Positions 1 through 5,246 of a stretch of 10,474 nt of DNA are shown here, in pieces. Source of the stretch: Cytophagales bacterium (GTDB taxonomy: Bacteria; Bacteroidota; Bacteroidia; Cytophagales; Spirosomataceae); the NCBI GenBank assembly GCA_013205605.1, contig JABMMK010000364.1:1-10474 (forward strand). The letters run 5' to 3'. The position numbers were made by a program, and so were the translations under genes. How positions within the stretch are numbered: the first letter of the stretch is position 1; each line of letters opens with the position of its first letter. Under the pieces are notes generated by a model that had not been told where the DNA came from, searched no databases, and saw nothing but the letters and a program-made list of their open reading frames with translations.

Positions 1-36
1 AAAAAAAAGCCTGAAAGAAATTTCAGGCTTTTTTTT
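1..36. terminator. Bidirectional intrinsic terminator
   Basis: An uninterrupted inverted repeat: eight A residues plus GCCTGAAA (9-16), a four-base GAAA loop (17-20), then TTTCAGGC (21-28) followed by a T run. The arms pair perfectly over 16 positions and a U-run would follow on either strand, so it can terminate both ways. It lies immediately 3' of the minus-strand hydratase gene, whose stop codon is at 39-41, and probably also ends a plus-strand gene left of the window. The loop read from the plus strand is a stable GNRA-type tetraloop. Confidence 0.9.
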
Positions 37-38
37 TA

Positions 39-443
39 TTAAAATTTTTCCAAATGCAAGGCTGTAGCCATGCCGTCAACCATCAATTTACCACGTTCAC
101 GATCAAAAACTTGCGTTTTAACTTCAGCGATATGCTTTTCAGAATTAATGGATTCTATTTGAAACTTTGCTGTATACATAATCCCTACAAATAAAGGTCT
201 TTTAAACTCAGTCATTTGTTTTATATAAACACTTCCCTCTCCAGGGAATTCCATCCCCATAACTCTGGAAAAGACACTTGCAATTAAAGCCCCGTGAATA
301 ATAGGTTGCTTAAACTGGGTTGTTAATGCATAGACTTCATCCCAATGCAAAGGATTAAAATCACCAGATATTTTACAAAATTCATTTACCTCATCCTGAG
401 TAAAAGAAAAATCAATTTCATGAGCATCTCCTATTTGATACAT
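39..443 (-). CDS. MaoC-family hotdog (R)-enoyl-CoA hydratase-like protein
   Basis: A 134-residue single-domain hotdog protein of the MaoC/PhaJ type, which hydrates trans-2-enoyl-CoA to (R)-3-hydroxyacyl-CoA in the cytoplasm. The diagnostic hydratase-2 motif is visible as SGDFNPLH at residues 26-33, with the expected catalytic Asp28 and His33. It is followed by PIIHG (47-51), the usual helix-start and glycine segment. The length fits a stand-alone PhaJ-like enzyme rather than a fused fatty-acid synthase domain. The true substrate is unknown: members serve beta-oxidation, polyhydroxyalkanoate precursor supply or fatty-acid/polyketide modification, and no neighbour settles this. The start ATG lies 43 bp from the divergent lipid kinase gene, so the two may share a regulatory region. 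The 3' end runs straight into the hairpin terminator at 1-36. Family assignment is firm; physiological role is open. Confidence 0.9.
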   Translation of the reverse strand: MYQIGDAHEIDFSFTQDEVNEFCKISGDFNPLHWDEVYALTTQFKQPIIHGALIASVFSRVMGMEFPGEGSVYIKQMTEFKRPLFVGIMYTAKFQIESINSEKHIAEVKTQVFDRERGKLMVDGMATALHLEKF

Positions 444-468
444 ATCGAATTATTTAATGTTAACTTTA
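434..468 (+). promoter_or_regulatory. Weak candidate promoter for the lipid kinase gene
   Basis: TTTG at 434-437 and TAACTTTA at 461-468 resemble the Bacteroidota -33 (TTTG) and -7 (TAnnTTTG) elements. The -7 has its last base wrong, and the spacing of 23 nt is slightly long. The match overlaps the start of the divergent hydratase gene, which is expected when only 43 bp separate the two genes. No convincing partner promoter for the hydratase was found; TACTTTTG on the minus strand (522-529) fits the -7 element but lacks a -33. Confidence 0.25.
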
Positions 469-486
469 CGGCCTGAAAAATAACGT

Positions 487-1335
487 ATGATATTCTTTAT
501 TATAAATATAAAATCAGGTAGCAAAAGTACGTCAAGCAAAGCTCAATTAATTCGAAAATTGAATAAAATTGAAAATTCAAGTCTACATTTTACAGAATAC
601 TCTGGTCATGGTGGAGAATTAGCCAAATTAGCGATTAGCCAACAAGCTACTAAAATTATCGTCGTAGGGGGAGATGGAACTATTAATGAAGTGGCATCTG
701 AGTTAATCCATACAAAAATACCCTTAGGAATTATCCCCATTGGGTCCGGAAATGGACTTGCTAGACATTTGAAAATCCCTATGGATTTCAAATCCGCTTT
801 AAACAAGGCTTTACATGGAGAAAAAACGATAATAGATAGTTTAACATGGAATTCAAAACCTTTTTTTTGCACCGCAGGGATAGGATTTGACGCTTATGTG
901 GCAGAAGCTTTTTCAAAGACCCAACATCGAGGTTTTTTGAATTACATAAAATCCACCCTTCGATCATCCTTAACATATGTGCCTATTCAAATTGAAATAA
1001 ACAATCATATCGAATATGTATTTTCCCTTAGCATCGCAAATGCAAATCAATTTGGCAATAACGCATATATATCACCGTTATCTAATATTCAAGATGCTCT
1101 ATTTGAAGTTGTTAAGGTAAGTCCATTGCATATTATGGAAAAAGCCCAACTTGGAATCAGACTATTTTTAAAAACCATTCAATCGCACCCTAAAGTAGTA
1201 ACAAAATCACTCAATATTTTCGAGTTTTCAATCAAAAAAGGAATATGTTATCACATAGATGGGGAATCCTTAATTTCAAAAGACACAAGGGTTAAAATAA
1301 ATATTATTCCAAAAAGTTTAGTCGTCGTAAATTAG
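487..1335 (+). CDS. Diacylglycerol/lipid kinase family protein (YegS/DgkB-like)
   Basis: A 282-residue soluble lipid kinase of the DAGK catalytic-domain family, expected to phosphorylate diacylglycerol or a related lipid with ATP at the inner membrane face. The nucleotide-binding motif GGDGTINEV is at 61-69. GSGNGLA (86-92), GIGFDA (131-136) and a C-terminal DGE (258-260) follow in the normal family order. The N-terminal strand ends in NIKSGS (7-12), where most members have NPxSG, so the proline is replaced by isoleucine. The usual DDG near the middle is changed to QDA (202-204). The core glycine and aspartate residues remain, so it is probably active. The ATG at 487 places the first beta strand correctly at the N-terminus. 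There is no transmembrane segment, unlike the small DgkA type. Which lipid is used (diacylglycerol, sphingoid base, undecaprenol-like) cannot be told; Bacteroidota make sphingolipids, so a ceramide/sphingosine kinase role is possible but is inference. Confidence 0.9.
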   Translation: MIFFIINIKSGSKSTSSKAQLIRKLNKIENSSLHFTEYSGHGGELAKLAISQQATKIIVVGGDGTINEVASELIHTKIPLGIIPIGSGNGLARHLKIPMDFKSALNKALHGEKTIIDSLTWNSKPFFCTAGIGFDAYVAEAFSKTQHRGFLNYIKSTLRSSLTYVPIQIEINNHIEYVFSLSIANANQFGNNAYISPLSNIQDALFEVVKVSPLHIMEKAQLGIRLFLKTIQSHPKVVTKSLNIFEFSIKKGICYHIDGESLISKDTRVKINIIPKSLVVVN

Positions 1336-1355
1336 TGTAATAAATTTATATATTT

Positions 1356-1393
1356 TTTATAACTACTTTAAAATCATATAGTTATAAACTATA
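1356..1393. repeat. Overlapping AT-rich inverted repeats after the lipid kinase gene
   Basis: TTTATAACTA (1356-1365) pairs perfectly with TAGTTATAAA (1379-1388) across a 13-nt loop. The right arm can instead fold on itself: TATAGTT (1377-1383) with AACTATA (1387-1393) across a 3-nt loop. The two hairpins exclude one another. It sits 20 bp after the kinase stop, so it could be a weak terminator, but it has almost no G/C pairs and no clear following T run. Chance formation in AT-rich DNA is possible. Confidence 0.45.
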
Positions 1394-1452
1394 AAATTAA
1401 AAACATCTAAAATAAATACGTTTTTTATTCAAAATAATTTATATTTTTTTTA

Positions 1453-1472
1453 TTTAACTTTTTCAAGTTAAA
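1453..1472. repeat. 8-bp inverted repeat with TTTC loop
   Basis: TTTAACTT (1453-1460) and AAGTTAAA (1465-1472) are exact reverse complements around a 4-nt TTTC loop. It lies about 100 bp upstream of the predicted dnaA promoter, in the AT-rich gap. Function unknown. Confidence 0.5.
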
Positions 1473-1487
1473 ACACGATTAAAGGCT

Positions 1488-1509
1488 ATAAAAATTGAAC
1501 AATTTTTAT
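1488..1509. repeat. 22-bp near-perfect palindrome upstream of the dnaA promoter
   Basis: ATAAAAATTG (1488-1497) and CAATTTTTAT (1500-1509) are exact reverse complements separated by only AA. The very short centre makes a protein-binding operator more plausible than an RNA hairpin. It ends about 60 bp before the predicted -33 element of dnaA. A run of ten T (1526-1535) and a run of eight A (1538-1545) follow, a composition often associated with bent DNA. Confidence 0.5.
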
Positions 1510-1568
1510 TTCCAAATTTTTAACGTTTTTTTTTTACAAAAAAAACACATATTTATTTGTTTTTCAAA

Positions 1569-1599
1569 TTTGTAAGAACCCCGAATTTTACTATTTTTG
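1569..1599 (+). promoter_or_regulatory. Predicted dnaA promoter, Bacteroidota type
   Basis: TTTG at 1569-1572 and TATTTTTG at 1592-1599 match the Bacteroidota -33 and -7 consensus (TTTG and TAnnTTTG) in every defined position, with 19 nt between them. Transcription would start near 1605 and leave a leader of about 130 nt before the dnaA ATG. The flanking A/T tracts upstream could act as an UP-like element. Confidence 0.7.
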
Positions 1600-1606
1600 T
1601 CACCCC

Positions 1607-1634
1607 GCTAAAAATAATTTTACATTTTTTTAGC
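1607..1634 (+). other. Stem-loop at the predicted 5' end of the dnaA transcript
   Basis: GCTAAAAA (1607-1614) pairs exactly with TTTTTAGC (1627-1634), loop 12 nt. The stem begins a few bases after the predicted transcription start. Its right arm overlaps the 8-bp palindrome GCATATGC (1633-1640), so two alternative foldings share bases. This could stabilise the mRNA or influence dnaA expression; that is inference. Confidence 0.45.
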
Positions 1635-1711
1635 ATATGCCTTAAAATCATTTTATAAAAATTTACGTGAGATAATGCCTCTCAGAGGTTTATCAATTAA
1701 AACTTTATTGA

Positions 1712-1730
1712 CCCATATTACCCATTATTA
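1712..1730 (+). repeat. Tandem near-repeat just before the dnaA start
   Basis: CCCATATTA (1712-1720) is followed directly by CCCATTATTA (1721-1730), ending 8 bp before the ATG. The C triplets stand out in an otherwise AT-rich leader. There is no Shine-Dalgarno-like sequence here. It may be a protein- or translation-related site, or chance. Confidence 0.35.
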
Positions 1731-1738
1731 GAACAAAA

Positions 1739-3178
1739 ATGCAAAACGGAGTTAACGAATTGTGGAATAAGTGCTTGATGATTATCAAAGAAGATATATC
1801 AGAGCATAATTTCAATACGTGGTTCACTCCCATTGTTCCTTTAAAATTCTCAAATAATACACTTACACTAGAAGTTCCTTCACAATTTTTTTACGAATGG
1901 CTAGAAGAAAATTATGTATCGATTTTCAGAAAAGCGATTGACCTTGTGATAGGTAAAAATGGAATGTTGGAATATTCTGTTGTCATTGACAAAGGAGATC
2001 GAAAGAACCCTCCTATTACCTTTAATTTACCGACCAACCATTCAAACCAAAATACCTATAATTCTTATTCTGATAAGTATTCAAATAATCAACCTTCGAG
2101 CGCTAAAAACCCTTTCCAATTTAAGGATTTAGATTCTTTAGAACTTGATTCGTATCTAATACCTAAATATACATTTGATAAGTTTATTGAAGGAGACTGT
2201 AATCGACTAGGTAGAGCAGCAGGAATGGCCGTATCGAACAAGCCTGGTTTAACTTCTTTTAATCCATTAATGATTTATGGAGGTGTAGGTTTAGGTAAAA
2301 CACATTTAATCCAAGCCATTGGCAATCAAATTAAAGACCAATACCCTGAAAAATTTGTTCTATATGTGTCAACGGAAAAGTTCACAAATCAATTTGTTAA
2401 TGCGATTAGAAACAATTCGATTGAAACCTTTACCAATTTTTACTTGCAAGTCGATGTATTAATTATAGACGACGTTCAATTCCTTTCAGGAAAAGAAAAA
2501 ACGCAGGAAACTTTTTTCAATATTTTCAATCACTTACATCAATCAGGAAAACAAATCATACTTTCTTCTGACCGAGCACCCAGAGATTTAGCAGGAATGG
2601 AGGATCGTTTACTTAGTCGTTTCAAATGGGGATTAACAGCTGATTTACAGCAACCGGATTTTGAAACACGTATAGCCATTATTCAGAAAAAACTTCAAGA
2701 TGATGGAATTCAAATCAATATTGATGTTTTAGAGTATTTAGCTAACTCCATTCAGACGAACGTAAGGGAATTAGAAGGAGTTATCATTTCGTTAATGGCG
2801 CAAGCTTCATTAACTCGAAAAGAAATAGATATTGAGTTAGCCAAAACAACACTTAAGAGCATCGTAAATGATCAGGAAAAAGAATTAAGTGTTGACAACA
2901 TACTAGACGTAGTAACCCTTCACTTTGATGTGGACCTACAAACATTGCAAGGAAAATGTCGAAAAAAAGAAAATGTTTTTCCAAGGCAAGTGGCCATGTA
3001 CATGCTTAAAGAATTAACAAACTTACCATTAAAATCGATTGGGTATCATTTTGGAGGAAGAGACCATAGCACAGTCATTCATGCAGTTCAATCCATCTCT
3101 GAGGCCATGGAAACCGACAAATCCGTAGAAAAAACGGTTAGAAAGTTGTTTAATCGATTTAACTTAAGTTCTAATTAA
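1739..3178 (+). CDS. dnaA: Chromosomal replication initiator protein DnaA
   Basis: DnaA, the AAA+ ATPase that binds DnaA boxes, opens oriC and recruits the DnaB helicase. All four domains are visible in 479 residues. Domain I (about 1-85) contains WNKCL and the FNTWF segment. Domain II (about 90-130) is an Asn/Ser-rich low-complexity linker. The AAA+ core has Walker A GGVGLGKT (181-188), Walker B LIIDD (241-245), sensor I around LSSDRAP (275-281), a box VII arginine-finger region LLSRF (291-295) and the sensor II segment NVRELEG (341-347). Domain IV is the helix-turn-helix DNA-binding domain, with the DnaA signature GGRDHSTVIHA at 439-449. Length and order are normal for a Bacteroidota DnaA. 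The ATG at 1739 gives the expected N-terminus. The gene stands alone: dnaN, which follows dnaA in many other bacteria, is absent, and recA faces it instead. No cluster of DnaA boxes was seen upstream, so this is not clearly oriC. Confidence 0.99.
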   Translation: MQNGVNELWNKCLMIIKEDISEHNFNTWFTPIVPLKFSNNTLTLEVPSQFFYEWLEENYVSIFRKAIDLVIGKNGMLEYSVVIDKGDRKNPPITFNLPTNHSNQNTYNSYSDKYSNNQPSSAKNPFQFKDLDSLELDSYLIPKYTFDKFIEGDCNRLGRAAGMAVSNKPGLTSFNPLMIYGGVGLGKTHLIQAIGNQIKDQYPEKFVLYVSTEKFTNQFVNAIRNNSIETFTNFYLQVDVLIIDDVQFLSGKEKTQETFFNIFNHLHQSGKQIILSSDRAPRDLAGMEDRLLSRFKWGLTADLQQPDFETRIAIIQKKLQDDGIQINIDVLEYLANSIQTNVRELEGVIISLMAQASLTRKEIDIELAKTTLKSIVNDQEKELSVDNILDVVTLHFDVDLQTLQGKCRKKENVFPRQVAMYMLKELTNLPLKSIGYHFGGRDHSTVIHAVQSISEAMETDKSVEKTVRKLFNRFNLSSN

Positions 3179-3181
3179 AAC

Positions 3182-3213
3182 AAAAAGGGAGTTAAAAAAT
3201 TGACTCCCTTTTT
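3182..3213. terminator. Bidirectional terminator between dnaA and recA
   Basis: AAAAAGGGAGT (3182-3192) pairs exactly with ACTCCCTTTTT (3203-3213). A T-G and an A-T pair extend the stem inward to a 6-nt A-rich loop. The GC-rich middle and A/T tails give a U-run on both strands. It starts 4 bp after the dnaA stop and lies 23 bp from the recA stop, so it can serve both converging genes. Confidence 0.9.
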
Positions 3214-3235
3214 AAATAATAAAATAACCGTATTT

Positions 3236-4300
3236 TTATTCAACCTCGATTATAGGTTTTTTGTCCACCAGGGCGTTATCATTGCCCTTGATTTTTTCTT
3301 TAATTTTCATTTCTAGTTCATCCATTAATTCAGGATTGTCCTTAATCAAATCCTTCACAGCATCCCTTCCTTGTCCTAATCTATTTCCATTATAAGAAAA
3401 CCAAGAGCCTGATTTGTCAATTACATTAAGGTCAACACCCAAATCCAATACTTCACCGGCTTTAGAAATACCTTCCCCATACATGATATCAAACTCAACC
3501 ACTTTAAATGGAGGCGCTAATTTGTTTTTCACAACTTTTACTCTAGTCCGATTACCTGTAATCAAATCAGCACTTTCTTTAATTTGACCTGCTCTACGAA
3601 TGTCTAATCGTACTGAAGCATAAAACTTAAGGGCATTTCCACCCGTTGTTGTTTCTGGACTTCCAAACATCACACCGATCTTATCACGCAACTGATTGAT
3701 AAAGATGCAGCAACAACCTGTTTTATTAATAGTTCCGGTCAATTTACGTAATGCTTGCGACATCAATCGAGCTTGGAGTCCCATTTTAGAATCACCCATT
3801 TCACCTTCAATCTCTGCTTTGGGAACAAGTGCCGCCACCGAATCGATCACAATAATATCAATAGCACCAGAACTAATTAAATGTTCCGCAATTTCCAAAG
3901 CCTGTTCGCCATTGTCAGGCTGTGAAATCAATAAATTTTCAGTATCAATACCCAGTTTTTCAGCGTAGGCACGATCAAACGCGTGCTCCGCATCGATAAA
4001 AGCCGCAAGACCACCTGCTTTTTGAGCTTCAGCGATACAATGCAATGTCAATGTCGTTTTTCCCGAAGATTCAGGTCCATAAACTTCTACAACACGACCC
4101 CGAGGAATTCCTCCAATCCCTAATGCTAAGTCTAGGCCCAACGAACCCGTTGAAATAACAGGAACATCCATCACCTTGCTATCAGATAATCGCATGACAG
4201 TACCCTTGCCATAAGTCTTATCTAATTTTTCTAATGTAGTTTGAAGTGCTTTTAATTTTTCAGAAGCTAGGCCTTGTGGATCGCCTGATTGTTTTGCCAT
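3236..4300 (-). CDS. recA: Recombinase RecA
   Basis: RecA, the ATP-dependent strand-exchange protein of homologous recombination and coprotease of the SOS response. In 354 residues the hallmarks are: an N-terminal polymerisation helix (about 10-32); the early YGKGTVMRL segment (30-38); Walker A GPESSGKT (75-82); the catalytic glutamate in DAEHA (103-107); Walker B VIDS (151-154); INQLRDKIGV (201-210); the L2 loop with ETTTGGNALKF (216-226); and a short, moderately acidic C-terminal tail. No intein is present. A run of three cysteines (196-198) just before the INQ strand sits where E. coli RecA has aliphatic residues. The ATG at 4298-4300 gives the standard MAKQ-type N-terminus. It converges on dnaA and diverges from the DUF3108-like gene. 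Putative regulatory repeats lie in its leader and promoter. Confidence 0.99.
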   Translation of the reverse strand: MAKQSGDPQGLASEKLKALQTTLEKLDKTYGKGTVMRLSDSKVMDVPVISTGSLGLDLALGIGGIPRGRVVEVYGPESSGKTTLTLHCIAEAQKAGGLAAFIDAEHAFDRAYAEKLGIDTENLLISQPDNGEQALEIAEHLISSGAIDIIVIDSVAALVPKAEIEGEMGDSKMGLQARLMSQALRKLTGTINKTGCCCIFINQLRDKIGVMFGSPETTTGGNALKFYASVRLDIRRAGQIKESADLITGNRTRVKVVKNKLAPPFKVVEFDIMYGEGISKAGEVLDLGVDLNVIDKSGSWFSYNGNRLGQGRDAVKDLIKDNPELMDELEMKIKEKIKGNDNALVDKKPIIEVE

Positions 4301-4313
4301 GTTTATTTATTGA

Positions 4314-4349
4314 TAATTTTGAATGTTCTTTTTTGAAATTGTATCTTTC
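4314..4349 (+). promoter_or_regulatory. Alternative weak promoter candidates for the DUF3108-like gene
   Basis: Two possibilities occur on the plus strand. TAATTTTG (4314-4321) fits the -7 consensus, but its best upstream TTTG (4293-4296) is only 17 nt away. TATCTTTC (4342-4349) misses one base of the -7 but has TTTG (4318-4321) at a good 20-nt spacing. Either would give a leader of about 95-125 nt. Both overlap the recA leader on the other strand. Confidence 0.3.
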
Positions 4350-4351
4350 AA
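4333..4351. promoter_or_regulatory. Inverted repeat in the recA leader, candidate operator
   Basis: TTGAAA (4333-4338) and TTTCAA (4346-4351) are exact reverse complements with a 7-nt spacer. Reading recA on the minus strand, they fall just after the predicted transcription start. A dimeric repressor bound here could block recA, as LexA does in other bacteria, but the motif is not one I recognise as a known LexA box. Confidence 0.35.
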
Positions 4352-4387
4352 TACGCTTTAACAAAAATAGGAAATACGCATTAATAA
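4350..4387. repeat. 15-nt direct repeat around the recA -7 element
   Basis: AATACGCTTTAACAA (4350-4364) and AATACGCATTAATAA (4373-4387) agree at 13 of 15 positions and are offset by 23 bp, roughly two helical turns. The first copy overlaps the predicted recA -7 element and the second lies between -7 and -33. Identical ATACGC cores are notable in such AT-rich DNA. Binding by a regulator is inferred. Confidence 0.5.
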
Positions 4388-4395
4388 TTAATCAA
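4362..4395 (-). promoter_or_regulatory. Candidate recA promoter
   Basis: On the minus strand TATTTTTG (plus-strand 4362-4369) matches the -7 consensus fully. A TTG (plus-strand 4393-4395) lies 23 nt upstream as a possible -33, slightly far. Transcription would begin near 4356, giving a leader of about 55 nt. Confidence 0.45.
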
Positions 4396-4450
4396 TTTTC
4401 AAGATAAACTAAGTGGATAAAAAATTTCAATTTTAAAATACTCTTTTAAC

Positions 4451-5242
4451 GTGTTAAAAAACATTATTTCGGCAAAAATTAACTTATTTTTCATCAGTTT
4501 GCTGATCATTGCCAAAGGTACTTTTGCGCAAGATTTATCGTTTTTGGATCAAACTGAATTATTAGACTATCGAATTCACTTAGGATTCATTAATACAGCA
4601 AGTGCTACCGTAAAAAGCTCTCCTAATGTGATTTTTATGCAATCTACTCCCACTAGAAAAATAGAAATTGAAGGGAAAACAATTGGCATTTTAAATGTAT
4701 TTAGTCCAGTCATTGATTATTGGTCATCGAATTTAGCGATAGAAACACGCTTGCCATTAAAAACGGAAATGAGAAAAATAGAAGGCCGATATAAAAAAAA
4801 CGAAATCGTTACTTATGACCAAAGCCTAGGATTAGCAAAAATTTATTCTCCCCAAAACACGCCAGTAAACAAAACCCTTCCTATTTCAAAAGGCATGATG
4901 GACATCATTGGGGGATATTTCTTTTTAAGAGATAAAAATTTAACTCAAATGAAAGTGGGTCAGTCATTAAGTGCAAAAATACTGTTTGACGGGATCATTT
5001 ATGACATATTATTTATTGTCAAGGGATTTGAGAGCATAGATGGAAAATTTGGCTCTAAAAAATGCATTCGAACTTCATTGGTATTACCCAAAAACAATAT
5101 GTTTAAGGATGAAGATGCCATTAGATTATGGATTAGCCAAGATAAATATCAAATTCCCTTTAAAATGGAGGTCAATCTAAAGATTGGCTTCCTCAGTATC
5201 GACTTAGAAAAGTATATGGTCCAAGGGAAATCCGTTTATTAA
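4451..5242 (+). CDS. Secreted DUF3108-like protein
   Basis: A 263-residue exported protein of unknown function. Residues 1-26 form a typical signal peptide: lysines, a hydrophobic core NLFFISLLII (11-20), then a TFA/Q cleavage site (A26 before Q27). There is no lipobox cysteine, so a periplasmic soluble protein is expected. The mature part resembles the DUF3108 family: an early strand-rich segment, DIIGGYFFLR (151-160), LWISQDKYQIP (226-236) and a terminal IGFLSIDL (245-252). That family is predicted to be all-beta and its function is unestablished. The start is GTG; an in-frame TAA at 4418-4420 and no intervening ATG leave it as the best start. The gene diverges from recA by 150 bp and converges on the photolyase gene with a 4-bp gap and no visible terminator. 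Family assignment is from motif memory, not a search. Confidence 0.8.
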   Translation: MLKNIISAKINLFFISLLIIAKGTFAQDLSFLDQTELLDYRIHLGFINTASATVKSSPNVIFMQSTPTRKIEIEGKTIGILNVFSPVIDYWSSNLAIETRLPLKTEMRKIEGRYKKNEIVTYDQSLGLAKIYSPQNTPVNKTLPISKGMMDIIGGYFFLRDKNLTQMKVGQSLSAKILFDGIIYDILFIVKGFESIDGKFGSKKCIRTSLVLPKNNMFKDEDAIRLWISQDKYQIPFKMEVNLKIGFLSIDLEKYMVQGKSVY

Positions 5243-5246
5243 CATT

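Larger units (their letters stand above)
1336..1738. other. 403-bp AT-rich intergenic region before dnaA
   Basis: No gene is visible in any frame. The region holds four inverted-repeat elements, long A and T tracts, the predicted dnaA promoter (1569-1599) and an approximately 130-nt leader. I saw no cluster of TTATCCACA-type DnaA boxes, so evidence for a replication origin is absent, although an AT-rich unwinding element cannot be excluded. The lipid kinase gene has no convincing GC-rich terminator here, so read-through toward dnaA is possible. Confidence 0.7.

Noticed and set aside
606..976. Two overlapping minus-strand open frames inside the lipid kinase gene
   Set aside because: They lie fully antisense to a gene with clear family motifs, show no recognisable protein features and are explained by its codon composition.
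1336..1738. Replication origin upstream of dnaA
   Set aside because: The stretch is AT-rich with repeats, but I see no cluster of DnaA boxes, and dnaA is not reliably adjacent to oriC in this phylum. Whole-genome GC skew would be needed to claim it.
3696..3968. 90-residue open frame antisense to recA
   Set aside because: It is a mirror of the strongly constrained RecA core, with no recognisable motif or start context.
4321..4328. GAATGTTC as a Gram-positive-type LexA box
   Set aside because: It does not fit the GAAC-N4-GTTC spacing and has no second half-site.
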